Shown here: positions 44,912 through 53,409 of the stretch, one piece after another
How the letters are laid out: each line of letters starts with the position of its first letter
Position numbering within the stretch: the stretch's first letter is position 1
Source: Modicisalibacter radicis
Lineage (GTDB): Bacteria > Pseudomonadota > Gammaproteobacteria > Pseudomonadales > Halomonadaceae
Direction: 5' to 3'
NCBI RefSeq assembly: GCF_900961225.1
Contig: NZ_CAAHFN010000131.1
Span: forward strand, 124,001-188,000
DNA: 64,000 bases
Notes under the pieces: model-generated
What the model saw: the letters and a program-made list of their open reading frames with translations, nothing else
What the model was told of the DNA's origin: nothing
Databases searched by the model: none
Position numbers and translations under genes: made by a program

Positions 44912-46282
44912 CTACTGGGCGACCCTGGCGATGGCGTCGGCCAGATTGGTCAGGATGGCGTAGAGCGACCAGAGGCCGATGAGGGAGATGACACCCAGGA
45001 TCAGGGTTTCCCACCAACGGTTGGCGTAGTCGTCGAGCATGAAGCGGCGGCTGGTGGTCAGGATCAGGATGCCGATCAGGATCGGCGGCAGTACCGTGGC
45101 CGTGATCACGCTGGTGCCGAAGACACTCAGATAGACGAGGTTGGGCGCAAAGGGCAGCGTGATGAACAGCGGGGCGACGATGAACAGGCCGATCAGGGCG
45201 GGGCGATAGCGCGGATCCTGCTCGGGGCGCATCTCACCGTCTCTCTTTCCGGTCGCCAGGTGGAGCCCGTTGAACATCAGCTTGGCCAGCCCGTGCGCCT
45301 GGGCGGGGAAGCTGGTGAAGGCGGCCATGAACAGGCTGACCCAGAGCAGGGTCGGCCCCCAGTCGCCGACCGCCATCTGCATCATCGTGGCGAGATCGGT
45401 CTCGCTGGAAACGGTCACGCCCGTTCCGCGCAGCGTCTCCGCCGCCACGATCCAGAACAGCGCGTTGATGATCAGCAGCGGCAGCATGCCCGCGATCAGG
45501 TCCAGCCGCTGGATCTTGCGGTGCACCGGGCGATTCCAGCCGCGATCATCCATGAAGTAGGGGTAGAGCAGGTTGATCGCCGAACCACCGATGGTGCCGA
45601 TGGTCGCCACCGCGATGAACAGCGCATCGAAGGGGCCGTTGTCGGCCGGCACGGCGAACGTCAGGCCGCTGAACAGCGCGGGAAAGTCGACATGGCCGAT
45701 CCGGAACAGGGCGTAGACGAACGAACCGATGATGATCACGGAAGCGATTCGCGCCAGACGCTCGAGCCACTTGAACGCGTTGCGGCCCGCCAGCATGACC
45801 AGCGACAGCACCATGATGATGAGTCCCATCAGCGGCAGACCGAGCCCATCGGGCAGCGTCACGCCGGTGGATTCGACCAGGTGCACCAGCGCGACGGCGC
45901 AGGCGCGCATGAAGCTCATCTGGATGATCAGGCCGTAGACCAGCATCAGGATGGCGAAGAATGCCGGAAAGCCCTTCCACAGGCGCTGGTAGCCGGCCAT
46001 CAGCGACGAGTCTTCGAACCGGTTGGCCAGCTTGTACTTGGCGATGGCCGAGATCATGCAGTAGCGGGCGGCCAGGGCGACCACCAGGGTCCACATCAGC
46101 GCGTAGCCGTAGTTGGCGCCCGACACGGTGGAACTGACCAGGTCGCCGGTTCCCAGAAAGGCCATGGCGAGTACCAGCCCGGGGCCGATGCTGCGCAGGT
46201 AGTCGCCAAGCGTCGTCGGCAGTTTGGGAGGCAAGTTGGCGTCCAGATTGCCGGCGGTTCGGCTCGATTGAGAAGTTGCCAT
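44912..46282 (-). CDS. Nramp-fold transporter lacking metal-binding motifs
   Basis: This 456-residue protein has about 11 membrane segments and aligns with Nramp/MntH (GPGLVLAMAFLGTGDLVSST at the first helix; FIAVATIGTIGGSAINLLYP at the sixth). The canonical metal ligands are missing: DPGN in helix 1 is GTGD, and the MPH of helix 6 is replaced by small residues. Manganese or iron transport is therefore doubtful. As the first gene of an acid-sugar operon it may carry that sugar acid or another solute. The ATG at 46282 is preceded by a repeat-rich AT region that looks like an operator. Confidence 0.85.
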   Translation of the reverse strand: MATSQSSRTAGNLDANLPPKLPTTLGDYLRSIGPGLVLAMAFLGTGDLVSSTVSGANYGYALMWTLVVALAARYCMISAIAKYKLANRFEDSSLMAGYQRLWKGFPAFFAILMLVYGLIIQMSFMRACAVALVHLVESTGVTLPDGLGLPLMGLIIMVLSLVMLAGRNAFKWLERLARIASVIIIGSFVYALFRIGHVDFPALFSGLTFAVPADNGPFDALFIAVATIGTIGGSAINLLYPYFMDDRGWNRPVHRKIQRLDLIAGMLPLLIINALFWIVAAETLRGTGVTVSSETDLATMMQMAVGDWGPTLLWVSLFMAAFTSFPAQAHGLAKLMFNGLHLATGKRDGEMRPEQDPRYRPALIGLFIVAPLFITLPFAPNLVYLSVFGTSVITATVLPPILIGILILTTSRRFMLDDYANRWWETLILGVISLIGLWSLYAILTNLADAIARVAQ

Positions 46283-46296
46283 GTGATCGGCTCTTT

Positions 46297-46334
46297 TTGA
46301 TCGTAGTGATCATAAAGTTGATCGTTTCGATCGT
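46297..46334. promoter_or_regulatory. Tandem TTGATCGT repeats, candidate DeoR operator
   Basis: Two direct repeats of the form TTGATCGTnnnGATC start at 46297 and 46318, exactly 21 bp apart (two helical turns), just upstream of the transporter start. With another GATC at 46285 there are five GATC sites in under 50 bp. DeoR-family repressors typically bind such phased direct repeats, and the operon's last gene encodes one. The link is inferred. Confidence 0.5.
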
Positions 46335-46430
46335 AATGACAACCCCTGGCTGCACAATGCCCCGGAAAAACCCGGCACAGGCCAATCATTTTCTTACGCA
46401 TCAGATAGTTAAGAAATATTAGACATTGGT

Positions 46431-46800
46431 CTATCGCCTCTGGGATCGCCGTTGGAAACGGGCGGGCGACACGACCTGAGTTGATCGAGCCCCGTCGTTG
46501 GTCACCGTTATGATCGAATCGATCAGGAGCGATGCCGGCGTGCTGGCGGCGTTGCCGGCCGTGGTCGCCTTGGACACCGCCGCGATGACACTGGGCTCGC
46601 GGAACAGCCGGAACACCATGATACCCACGCCAACCGGTCAGTATCGTCATCATGATCCCCAGCAGCAGGCCGGCGCCCACGACCTCGGGATTGAAGAAGG
46701 CCGCCAGGTTCATGTTGGCGCCCAGGGCAAAGGCAAAGAAGGGGACCGGCAGAACCCTGCCGGGCTTGAGGAAGGCGCGAATGTCTCTCAAGGAAAAGCG
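46431..46800 (-). pseudogene. Remnant of 2-keto-3-deoxygluconate permease (KdgT)
   Basis: Two reverse-strand frames together resemble the C-terminal third of KdgT: LPVPFFAFALGANMNLAAFF followed by GAGLLLGIMMTILTGW in one frame (about 46800-46630), then SVIAAVSKATTAGNAASTPASL in another (46628-46431). The frame changes near 46630 and no N-terminal part exists before the divergent radD gene. It stands upstream of the acid-sugar operon on the same strand and may once have supplied its uptake system. It fills most of the 566-bp gap between the transporter and radD. Confidence 0.72.
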
Positions 46801-46848
46801 CCGCGGCCCGCGACCGAGCCATTTCCTCGGCCGCGCGACCTGAGTACC

Positions 46849-48756
46849 ATGCCGCTCATGTCCAGCCCCTCCTCGACCAATGCCGCCCCTCGACTCCGTC
46901 CCTACCAGCGTCAGGCCGTCGACAGCGTCATCGCACATTTCCGGCGCGGCGACGACCCCGCCGTGGTGGTGCTGCCCACCGGCAGCGGCAAGTCGCTGGT
47001 GATCGCCGAGCTGGCGCGGCTGGCTCGCGGCCGGGTGCTGGTCCTGGCCCACGTGCGCGAGCTGGTCGAGCAGAACCACGCCAAGTACCGGGCCTACGGG
47101 CTCGAGGCGGACATCTTCAGCGCCGGGCTGGGGCGCAAGCAGGCCGCGCGCCAGGTGGTGTTCGGCTCGGTGCAGTCGGTGGTGCGCAACCTCGATGCCT
47201 TCGCCGGCGAGGGCGGGTCCGCCGCCGATGCGGGCTTCACGCTGCTGGTGATCGATGAATGCCACCGCGTCTCGCCCGCCGACGATGCCAGCTATCGCAA
47301 GGTCATCGATCGCCTGCGGCGTGCCAATCCCCGGCTCAAGGTGCTGGGGCTGACCGCCACCCCGTATCGGCTGGGCCAGGGCTTCATCTATCATCGCCAT
47401 CACCACGGCATGGTGCGTGGTGACGCCGAATGCTTCTTCCAGGACTGCGTGTTCGAGCAGCCGCTGCGGCTGATGGTCAAGCAGGGCTATCTGGCACCGC
47501 CCACGCGGGTCGATGCCAGCGTCGAGCGGTACGACTTCTCGCGGCTGATGCCGAGCAGTCGCGGGGTGTTCGCCGAGGAGGATCTCAACCGCGTGGTGCG
47601 CGGCCATCGCGCCACGCCGGTGATCGTCGAGGAGATCATCGCCCGTGCCGCCGAACGCCGCGGGGTGATGATCTTCGCCGCCACCGTGGCGCATGCCGAG
47701 GAGATCCTTGCTTACCTGCCCGCCGAGCAGGCGGCGCTGATCACCGGCGCGACGCCGTCGCGCGAGCGCCAGCGGCTGATCGGCGACTTCAAGGCGCAGC
47801 GGCTCAAGTACCTGGTCAACGTCGCGGTACTCACCACCGGCTTCGACGCGCCGCACGTCGATCTGATCGCGATCCTGCGACCCACCGAGTCGGTGGGGCT
47901 GTATCAGCAGATCGTCGGCCGCGGACTGCGCCTGGCACCCGGCAAGTCGGACTGCCTGATCCTCGATTACGCCGGCAACCCCTGGGACCTGTATGCGCCG
48001 GAGGTGGGCACGCCCAAGCCGGACTCGGACAGCGAGCCGGTGCAGGTCGAATGCCCGCAGTGCGGCCATGCCAACCTGTTCTGGGGCAAGCGCGACGGCG
48101 AGGTCGTCATCGAGCACTTCGGCCGGCGCTGCCAGGGGCTCGTTCCTTCTCATCGCGCCCGACCCCGCGCGCAAGGCGTAAATTCAAACCCCGACCATCG
48201 CGTTCCGAGCCGCGTGCAAGGCACAACGTCAAAACCGGCACAGTCTGCGATGAAGCAGTGCGACTTCCGCTTTCGCTTCAAGACCTGCGAGCAGTGCGGC
48301 GCCGAGAACGACATCGCCGCGCGCAGTTGCCATGGCTGCGGCGAACGCCTGGTGGACCCCGACGACAAGCTCAAGGACGCGCTGCGCCTGAAGGATGCGC
48401 GGGTGCTGCGGGTCAGCGGCATGCAGCTCGACGCCACCGTCAACGGTCGCGGGTTGCCGCGGCTCAAGGTGACCTACCACGACGAGGACGGCGCCACGCT
48501 GGCCGAGTGGTTCGCGCTGGAGACGCCGGCCCAGCGCGGCGCCTTCGCCGCGGCCTTCCTGCGTCGCCACCTGCGCGCCCCGGGCGCGAACTGGTGGCCG
48601 GCCACCCCCGAGGCGGTGATCGCCGAGCGCCAGCGCCTGAAGGCCCCCGATTTCGTCATCGGGCGCCGGGTGGGCCGCCACTGGCAGGTGCGCGAGAAGC
48701 TGTTCGACTATGTCGGGCGCTATCGCAGGGCGGATAGTGCCGAGTCGCTGGCCTGA
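46849..48756 (+). CDS. radD: SF2 helicase RadD (YejH) with internal repeat
   Basis: This 635-residue protein acts in DNA double-strand break and crosslink repair, aiding RecA. It follows E. coli RadD (586 residues) along its length: LRPYQRQAVDSVIAHFRRGD, Walker A PTGSGKS, DECHR for the DEAD box, GLTATPYRLGQG, TTGFDAPHVDLIAI and QQIVGRGLRLAPGK. The zinc-binding part has CPQCGHANLFWG and CEQCGAENDIAARSCHGC. Between CQG and QCDFRF, where E. coli has about ten residues, there are 39, including a 15-residue tandem repeat (48151-48240). The start may be ATG 46849 or 46858. Confidence 0.93.
   Translation: MPLMSSPSSTNAAPRLRPYQRQAVDSVIAHFRRGDDPAVVVLPTGSGKSLVIAELARLARGRVLVLAHVRELVEQNHAKYRAYGLEADIFSAGLGRKQAARQVVFGSVQSVVRNLDAFAGEGGSAADAGFTLLVIDECHRVSPADDASYRKVIDRLRRANPRLKVLGLTATPYRLGQGFIYHRHHHGMVRGDAECFFQDCVFEQPLRLMVKQGYLAPPTRVDASVERYDFSRLMPSSRGVFAEEDLNRVVRGHRATPVIVEEIIARAAERRGVMIFAATVAHAEEILAYLPAEQAALITGATPSRERQRLIGDFKAQRLKYLVNVAVLTTGFDAPHVDLIAILRPTESVGLYQQIVGRGLRLAPGKSDCLILDYAGNPWDLYAPEVGTPKPDSDSEPVQVECPQCGHANLFWGKRDGEVVIEHFGRRCQGLVPSHRARPRAQGVNSNPDHRVPSRVQGTTSKPAQSAMKQCDFRFRFKTCEQCGAENDIAARSCHGCGERLVDPDDKLKDALRLKDARVLRVSGMQLDATVNGRGLPRLKVTYHDEDGATLAEWFALETPAQRGAFAAAFLRRHLRAPGANWWPATPEAVIAERQRLKAPDFVIGRRVGRHWQVREKLFDYVGRYRRADSAESLA
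48151..48240 (+). repeat. 45-bp tandem repeat inside radD
   Basis: Two adjacent 45-bp units, 48151-48195 and 48196-48240, are similar over most of their length and stay in frame. They encode HRARPRAQGVNSNPD and HRVPSRVQGTTSKPA. They lie in the variable loop of the zinc domain. The unit sequence is unlike the rest of radD and looks like a small inserted element or minisatellite. Confidence 0.75.
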
Positions 48757-48858
48757 ACGAGGCTATTTCGAGTGCTTGACGCGGCCCGGGCTTGATAGAC
48801 TAGCGGTTTGGTTTCGACAATCGTCGCCGACCCAGCAGTAGCCGAGGCCCCACCGATC

Positions 48859-49782
48859 GTGAGCGAAACGCCGGACAGTGTCGCAGCGCCCGAGCAGGCC
48901 GCCGTGCAGGAAGCGGCGGCGGTGCTGGCGCGGCTCCACGACCAGCCGATCACCGAGCTGCCCGAGGACCTGTACATTCCGCCCGAGGCGCTGCGGGTGT
49001 TCCTCGAGACCTTCGAGGGGCCGCTCGATCTGCTGCTCTACCTGATCCGGCGCCAGAACCTGGATATCCTGGCCATCGATGTGGCGGCGATCACCCACCA
49101 GTACATCGAATACGTCGAGCTGATGAAGGCGCTGGAGATCGACCTGGCCGGCGAGTACCTGCTGATGGCGGCGATGCTCGCCGAGATCAAGTCGCGGACC
49201 CTGCTGCCGCGTCCGCCCAAGGGCGACGACGAGGACGACGAGGAGGATCCGCGCGCCGAGCTGATCCGCCGCCTGCAGGAGTACGAACGCCTGAAGCTCG
49301 CCGCCGAGGGCCTCGACGAACTGCCGCGCCTGGGCCGCGACTGGTTCGGCGCCCGCGCCGGGCTGCCGCCGCTGGAGACCCGCGTGGTTCACCCCGAGGT
49401 GGGGCTCGACGAGCTGCTGCAGGCGCTATCGGGGATCCTCAAGCGCGCCGAGCTCAACCAGGCGCACACCATCAGCCGCGAGGTGCTCTCCACCCGCGAG
49501 CGCATGCTGATCATCATGGAGCGCCTGAACCACGAGGGCTTCACCCCCTTCGAGTCGCTGTTCAGCCTCGAGGAGGGCCGGGCGGGGGTCGTGGTGACCT
49601 TCATGGCGATTCTCGAGCTGGCCAAGGAGGCGATGATCGAGATCGTCCAGAACGTGCCGCTGTCGCCGATTCACGTGCGCGCCCGCCGGCCGGTCGACCC
49701 GAGCGAGGACGAGATGTCGGACGACGCAGCGAACGAGGGCGACGAGAGCGCTTTCGAGGAGGAGGCACCGCAGGGGACATGA
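48859..49782 (+). CDS. scpA: Segregation and condensation protein A
   Basis: This protein of about 307 residues is the kleisin of the bacterial Smc-ScpAB-type condensin. The N-terminal domain has VFLETFEGPLDLLLYLIRRQ, DILAIDVAAITHQYIEY and GEYLLMAAMLAEIKSRTLLP, all diagnostic. An acidic spacer (GDDEDDEEDPRAEL) follows, and a C-terminal winged helix ends near VPLSPIHVRARRP, after which comes an acidic tail. The start is uncertain: GTG 48859 is used; TTG 48808 is in frame but has no ribosome site. It overlaps scpB by an ATGA. In this kind of genome it works with ScpB, and its Smc partner is not in the window. Confidence 0.93.
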   Translation: MSETPDSVAAPEQAAVQEAAAVLARLHDQPITELPEDLYIPPEALRVFLETFEGPLDLLLYLIRRQNLDILAIDVAAITHQYIEYVELMKALEIDLAGEYLLMAAMLAEIKSRTLLPRPPKGDDEDDEEDPRAELIRRLQEYERLKLAAEGLDELPRLGRDWFGARAGLPPLETRVVHPEVGLDELLQALSGILKRAELNQAHTISREVLSTRERMLIIMERLNHEGFTPFESLFSLEEGRAGVVVTFMAILELAKEAMIEIVQNVPLSPIHVRARRPVDPSEDEMSDDAANEGDESAFEEEAPQGT

Positions 49783-50699
49783 GCGCGTACATGATGAGGG
49801 AGGCACGACTCGACGAGATCCTCGAGGCGGCGCTGCTGGCGGCCGGCGAACCGCTGTCGCTGGAGCGCATCGAGGCCCTGTTCGACGAACACGAGCGCCC
49901 GGCACGGCGCGACTTGCGCGATTCGCTGGGCGAGCTGGGCGCGCGGCTGGAAAGCACTGCGCTGGAGCTGATCGAGTCGGCCTCGGGCTACCAGGTGCGC
50001 ATCCGCCAGCGGCTGTCGCCGTGGATCTCGCGGCTGTGGGACGAGCGCCCGCAGCGCTACTCCCGGGCGCTGCTCGAGACCCTGGCGTTGATCGCCTATC
50101 GCCAGCCGGTGACCCGCGGCGACATCGAGGAGGTACGCGGCGTGGCGGTGAGCGGCTCGATCATGCGCACCCTCGGCGAGCGCGGCTGGATCCGCGTGGT
50201 AGGCCAGCGCGACGTGCCGGGGCGGCCGTCGGTGTTCGCCACCACCCGCCAGTTCCTCGACGATTTCGGCCTCAAGACCCTCGACGCCCTGCCGCCGATG
50301 CACGAGCTGCAGGGTATCGATCTCGGTGAGCCGGGCTACACTGAGTCCGAATCGCGGGACGACGCCGAGATGGCCGACGCGCCCGACGCGACGACATCGG
50401 AGACACCCGCGGCCCCCGCGGGGCAAGAGACGACAGCGGACGACCGGGCAGGGCACGAGGCGACGGACGACATGTCGCGCTTCACGCCCCTCGAATCCAC
50501 CACGACGGCCGGGACGGCCGACGATACCCACGCCGGGAAGGCGTCACGCCGGCCGGGACTGAGCTTCGCCGATCTCGAAGCGCGCCTGGCCGAACGCGCC
50601 CGCCAGCAACGGAGCGCCGACGACGCAGACGATGGCGTCGATGACGGCGATTCAGGCGGCGCGGACCATTCAACCGATGAGACACCCTCAGACTCATGA
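49779..50699 (+). CDS. scpB: Segregation and condensation protein B
   Basis: This 306-residue protein has the two winged helices of ScpB in its first 190 residues (LDEILEAALLAAGEPLSLERI; LLETLALIAYRQPVTRGDIEEVRGV; LGERGWIRVVGQRDVPGRP). The last 110 or so residues are an acidic, Thr/Ala/Asp-rich segment with low complexity, much longer than in typical ScpB, and probably disordered. It binds ScpA in the condensin complex. ATGA overlaps join it to scpA and to rluB. Confidence 0.94.
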   Translation: MSAYMMREARLDEILEAALLAAGEPLSLERIEALFDEHERPARRDLRDSLGELGARLESTALELIESASGYQVRIRQRLSPWISRLWDERPQRYSRALLETLALIAYRQPVTRGDIEEVRGVAVSGSIMRTLGERGWIRVVGQRDVPGRPSVFATTRQFLDDFGLKTLDALPPMHELQGIDLGEPGYTESESRDDAEMADAPDATTSETPAAPAGQETTADDRAGHEATDDMSRFTPLESTTTAGTADDTHAGKASRRPGLSFADLEARLAERARQQRSADDADDGVDDGDSGGADHSTDETPSDS

Positions 50700-51586
50700 A
50701 CAGTTCCAGCAACTCCAGCAAGAACGGCAACAACAGCAACACCGAAAAGCTCCAGAAGGTCCTCGCCCGCGCCGGGCTGGGCTCGCGCCGCGAGATGGAA
50801 GCCGCGATCAGCGACGGGCGGGTCAAGGTCAACGGCGAGGTGGCCAAGCTCGGCGATCGCGTCGCGAGCCGCGACCGTGTCGCCGTCGACGACCGGCTGG
50901 TCACGCTGCGTGACGACACCGAGGTCTCGCGTCGGGTGATCATGTACAACAAGCCCGAGGGCGAGCTGTGCACACGCAAGGACCCCGAGGGCCGGCGCAC
51001 CGTCTTCGATCGTCTGCCGCGGCTCAAGGGCGAGCGCTGGATCGCCATCGGCCGGCTCGACATCAATACCAGCGGCCTGCTGCTGTTCACCACCGACGGC
51101 GAGCTGGCCAACCGGCTGATGCACCCCTCGACCCAGGTCGAGCGCGAATACGCGGTGCGGGTGATGGGCCAGGTCAAGCGCGAACACGTCGTGGCGATGG
51201 TCGAGGGGGTGATGCTCGAGGATGGTCCGGCACGCTTCAGCGATGTCCAGGAGTTCGGCGGCGAGGGCATCAACACCTGGTTCCATGTGGTGATCATGGA
51301 GGGCCGCAACCGCGAGGTGCGCCGGCTGTGGGAATCGCAGGGCCTGACGGTCAGCCGGCTCAAGCGCGTACGCTACGGCAACATCTTCCTCGACAAGCGG
51401 GCCAAGGCCGGCGAGTGGACCGAACTCACCCAGGGCGAGATCGACGATCTGTCGACCGTCGCCGGCCTCGCCCCGCGCAAGGTGCCGAGCCTGACCCCCG
51501 ACGAGCAGAATCGCTGGAGCCGCGACAAGAACAAGCGTCGCCCGGTACGCGCGATGCGCAAGCCCGGTTCGCGCCCCCGCCACTGA
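50696..51586 (+). CDS. rluB: 23S rRNA pseudouridine 2605 synthase
   Basis: This 296-residue enzyme makes pseudouridine at position 2605 of 23S rRNA. It has an N-terminal S4 RNA-binding domain (LQKVLARAGLGSRREMEAAI) after an Asn/Ser-rich leader, the catalytic motif GRLDINTSGLLLFTTDG with its active-site Asp, and the C-terminal GRNREVRRLWESQG. The tail is basic (RDKNKRRPVRAMRKPG). RluB is favoured over RluE/RluF by the S4 domain and by its common linkage to scpB. A stem-loop follows at 51595. Confidence 0.94.
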   Translation: MNSSSNSSKNGNNSNTEKLQKVLARAGLGSRREMEAAISDGRVKVNGEVAKLGDRVASRDRVAVDDRLVTLRDDTEVSRRVIMYNKPEGELCTRKDPEGRRTVFDRLPRLKGERWIAIGRLDINTSGLLLFTTDGELANRLMHPSTQVEREYAVRVMGQVKREHVVAMVEGVMLEDGPARFSDVQEFGGEGINTWFHVVIMEGRNREVRRLWESQGLTVSRLKRVRYGNIFLDKRAKAGEWTELTQGEIDDLSTVAGLAPRKVPSLTPDEQNRWSRDKNKRRPVRAMRKPGSRPRH

Positions 51587-51594
51587 GATCTGGA

Positions 51595-51618
51595 CCGCAA
51601 GGCGCCCGCGCCTTGCGG
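51595..51618 (+). terminator. GC-rich hairpin after rluB
   Basis: CCGCAAGGCGC (51595-51605) is followed after two bases by its exact reverse complement (51608-51618), 8 bp after the rluB stop. There is no T-run, so termination would need other help or the stem simply protects the mRNA end. Confidence 0.5.
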
Positions 51619-51708
51619 TGGCGCTTACCGTCATACGGCTAAAGTTCTCGGTAACGCTGCCGTTAACCCCTGAATTAGACGAACGACATAAAAAGCAGGG
51701 ATGGCAGC

Positions 51709-53409
51709 GTGGTGCAATACTCCTGGCGTCGCATCCTGGCGGCGGTGGTACTTTCTGTCGGCATGGGGCCGGCCTGGGCCGCGCCTCTCGCGCCGCCGAC
51801 GGGCGACCCCGGCCAAGAGTTCATCCGCAACGATCAGCAACGCCTGCTCGAAGAGCAGCAGCGCAAGCTCGAGCAGATACGGCGGCTGCCCGGCGAGCGG
51901 AGCCGCCCCGAGATTCCCTCGGGCGAGAGCGCTGATGGCTGTTTCACGATCACCGCAATCCGGCTGGAAGGCGCCACGCTGCTCGATGACGCGACCCGCC
52001 AGGCTCTGCTGGCGCCGGCGCTCGATACCTGCGTGACGGTGGTCGGTCTGAATGACCTGCTGCGGCGTATCACCGACTATTATGTCGATGCCGGCTATGT
52101 CACCACCCGCGCCTATCTCCCCCAGCAGGATCTCTCGCAGCGGCGACTGCGGGTGGTGGTCGTGGAAGGGCGCATAGACCTCATCGAGTCCCAAGGCGGG
52201 GCGCCCACACCGCGTGAACTCGCCATGGCCTCGCCGGCGATACCGGGCGACCGCCTCAACCTGCGCGATCTCGAACAGTTGATCGATCAGCTCAACCGTC
52301 TGCCCTCCAATCAGGCAACCCTGCAACTCCGGCCGGGCGACGATATCGGTGGAAGCCGTGTGGTGGTCGACAACCGCGCCCAGCGACCCTGGCGGCTCTC
52401 GCTGACGCGGGACAACGGCGGCAGCGAGAGCAGCGGCGAGCAGCAATGGAACCTCGGGGCGCAATGGGACAGTCCGTTCGGCCTCGCCGATCAACTCGTC
52501 GCCCAATGGGGGCACGATGCCACCAGCGACGACGATATCGGCTCCGGTAGCCGCTATCTGGCCTACAGTATTCCGCAGGGCTACTGGACGCTTTCCTACG
52601 CCTACACCCAGAGCGATTATCACTCGCTGGCCGAAGCCAACGGCTTCACGTTCCGGCTTGACGGCGAAAGCGAACGTCACCGGCTCGCCCTCGACCGAGT
52701 CCTGCATCGCGACGATCTCGGCAAGACGGCGGGCAGCGTCGCCGTCAGCCGGATATCGACCCGCAACGACATCGATGGCACGCGCATCGATGTCAGCAGC
52801 CAGCGCCTCAGCGAACTCAGCGTCGGTCTCAACCACGGTCGCCGCCTCGGCAACGGTCTGTTCAACGCCGACCTGGGCTGGCATCGCGGTCTCACCATTC
52901 TCGGCGCTCAGCGCGATACCGCGCCGCAGACGCCTTCCGCGCAATACACGCGGACCACGCTGACCCTGAGTTACCTGAGACCGTTCAGGCTGTTCGGCGA
53001 ATCCTTCTCCTTCACCAGTCTGGCCAACGGGCAATGGAGCGACGATGTGCTCTATAGCCCTCAACGTATTGCCCTCGGCGGGCAAAGCTCGGTGCGCGGT
53101 TTCAAGGAACAATCCTTGAGTGGTGACAGCGGCGCCTACTGGCGCAACCAATTGACATGGCGCCATCCGGTCGATATCGCCGGCGGCCTCGTCCAGAGTC
53201 TGAATACCACGCTGGGCTACGATGTCGGCGTGATCCATCATGGCGATGAAAACCCCGTACTGCATGGCCGCATGAGCGGCTACGCCCTGGCCTTCGGTAT
53301 GGCCGGAAAGAACCTGAGTGCCAACATCACCCTATCGCGTTCACTCGAAAGCCCGGCATTTTTCGAACAAGAGACTCCTCTCTATTTCAGCGTCGGTGTG
53401 CGCTATTAG
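51709..53409 (+). CDS. Two-partner secretion outer-membrane transporter (CdiB/FhaC type)
   Basis: This 566-residue Omp85-superfamily barrel exports the large exoprotein encoded next. A signal peptide (ILAAVVLSVGMGPAWA) is followed by a Gln/Glu-rich plug helix (QQRLLEEQQRKLEQI), two POTRA domains (about 75-210; ITAIRLEGATLLDD and RRLRVVVVEGRIDLIE) and a 16-strand barrel. GGQSSVRGFKEQSLSGDSG holds the conserved VRG(Y/F) motif of the loop-6 hairpin. The protein ends in an aromatic strand (LYFSVGVRY). The start is GTG 51709 after AGGGATGG. It lies 208 bp before the exoprotein gene. Confidence 0.93.
   Translation: MVQYSWRRILAAVVLSVGMGPAWAAPLAPPTGDPGQEFIRNDQQRLLEEQQRKLEQIRRLPGERSRPEIPSGESADGCFTITAIRLEGATLLDDATRQALLAPALDTCVTVVGLNDLLRRITDYYVDAGYVTTRAYLPQQDLSQRRLRVVVVEGRIDLIESQGGAPTPRELAMASPAIPGDRLNLRDLEQLIDQLNRLPSNQATLQLRPGDDIGGSRVVVDNRAQRPWRLSLTRDNGGSESSGEQQWNLGAQWDSPFGLADQLVAQWGHDATSDDDIGSGSRYLAYSIPQGYWTLSYAYTQSDYHSLAEANGFTFRLDGESERHRLALDRVLHRDDLGKTAGSVAVSRISTRNDIDGTRIDVSSQRLSELSVGLNHGRRLGNGLFNADLGWHRGLTILGAQRDTAPQTPSAQYTRTTLTLSYLRPFRLFGESFSFTSLANGQWSDDVLYSPQRIALGGQSSVRGFKEQSLSGDSGAYWRNQLTWRHPVDIAGGLVQSLNTTLGYDVGVIHHGDENPVLHGRMSGYALAFGMAGKNLSANITLSRSLESPAFFEQETPLYFSVGVRY

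Noticed and set aside
44912..46282. Canonical manganese transporter MntH
   Set aside because: The DPGN and MPH metal motifs are missing.
46096..48174. A 692-codon reverse frame across radD and the transporter start
   Set aside because: It is mostly the shadow of radD; only the portion around 46640-46800 is meaningful, as a kdgT remnant.
48776..48808. TTGACG promoter and TTG start for scpA
   Set aside because: The spacing to a possible -10 is too short and the TTG lacks a ribosome site; left unassigned.
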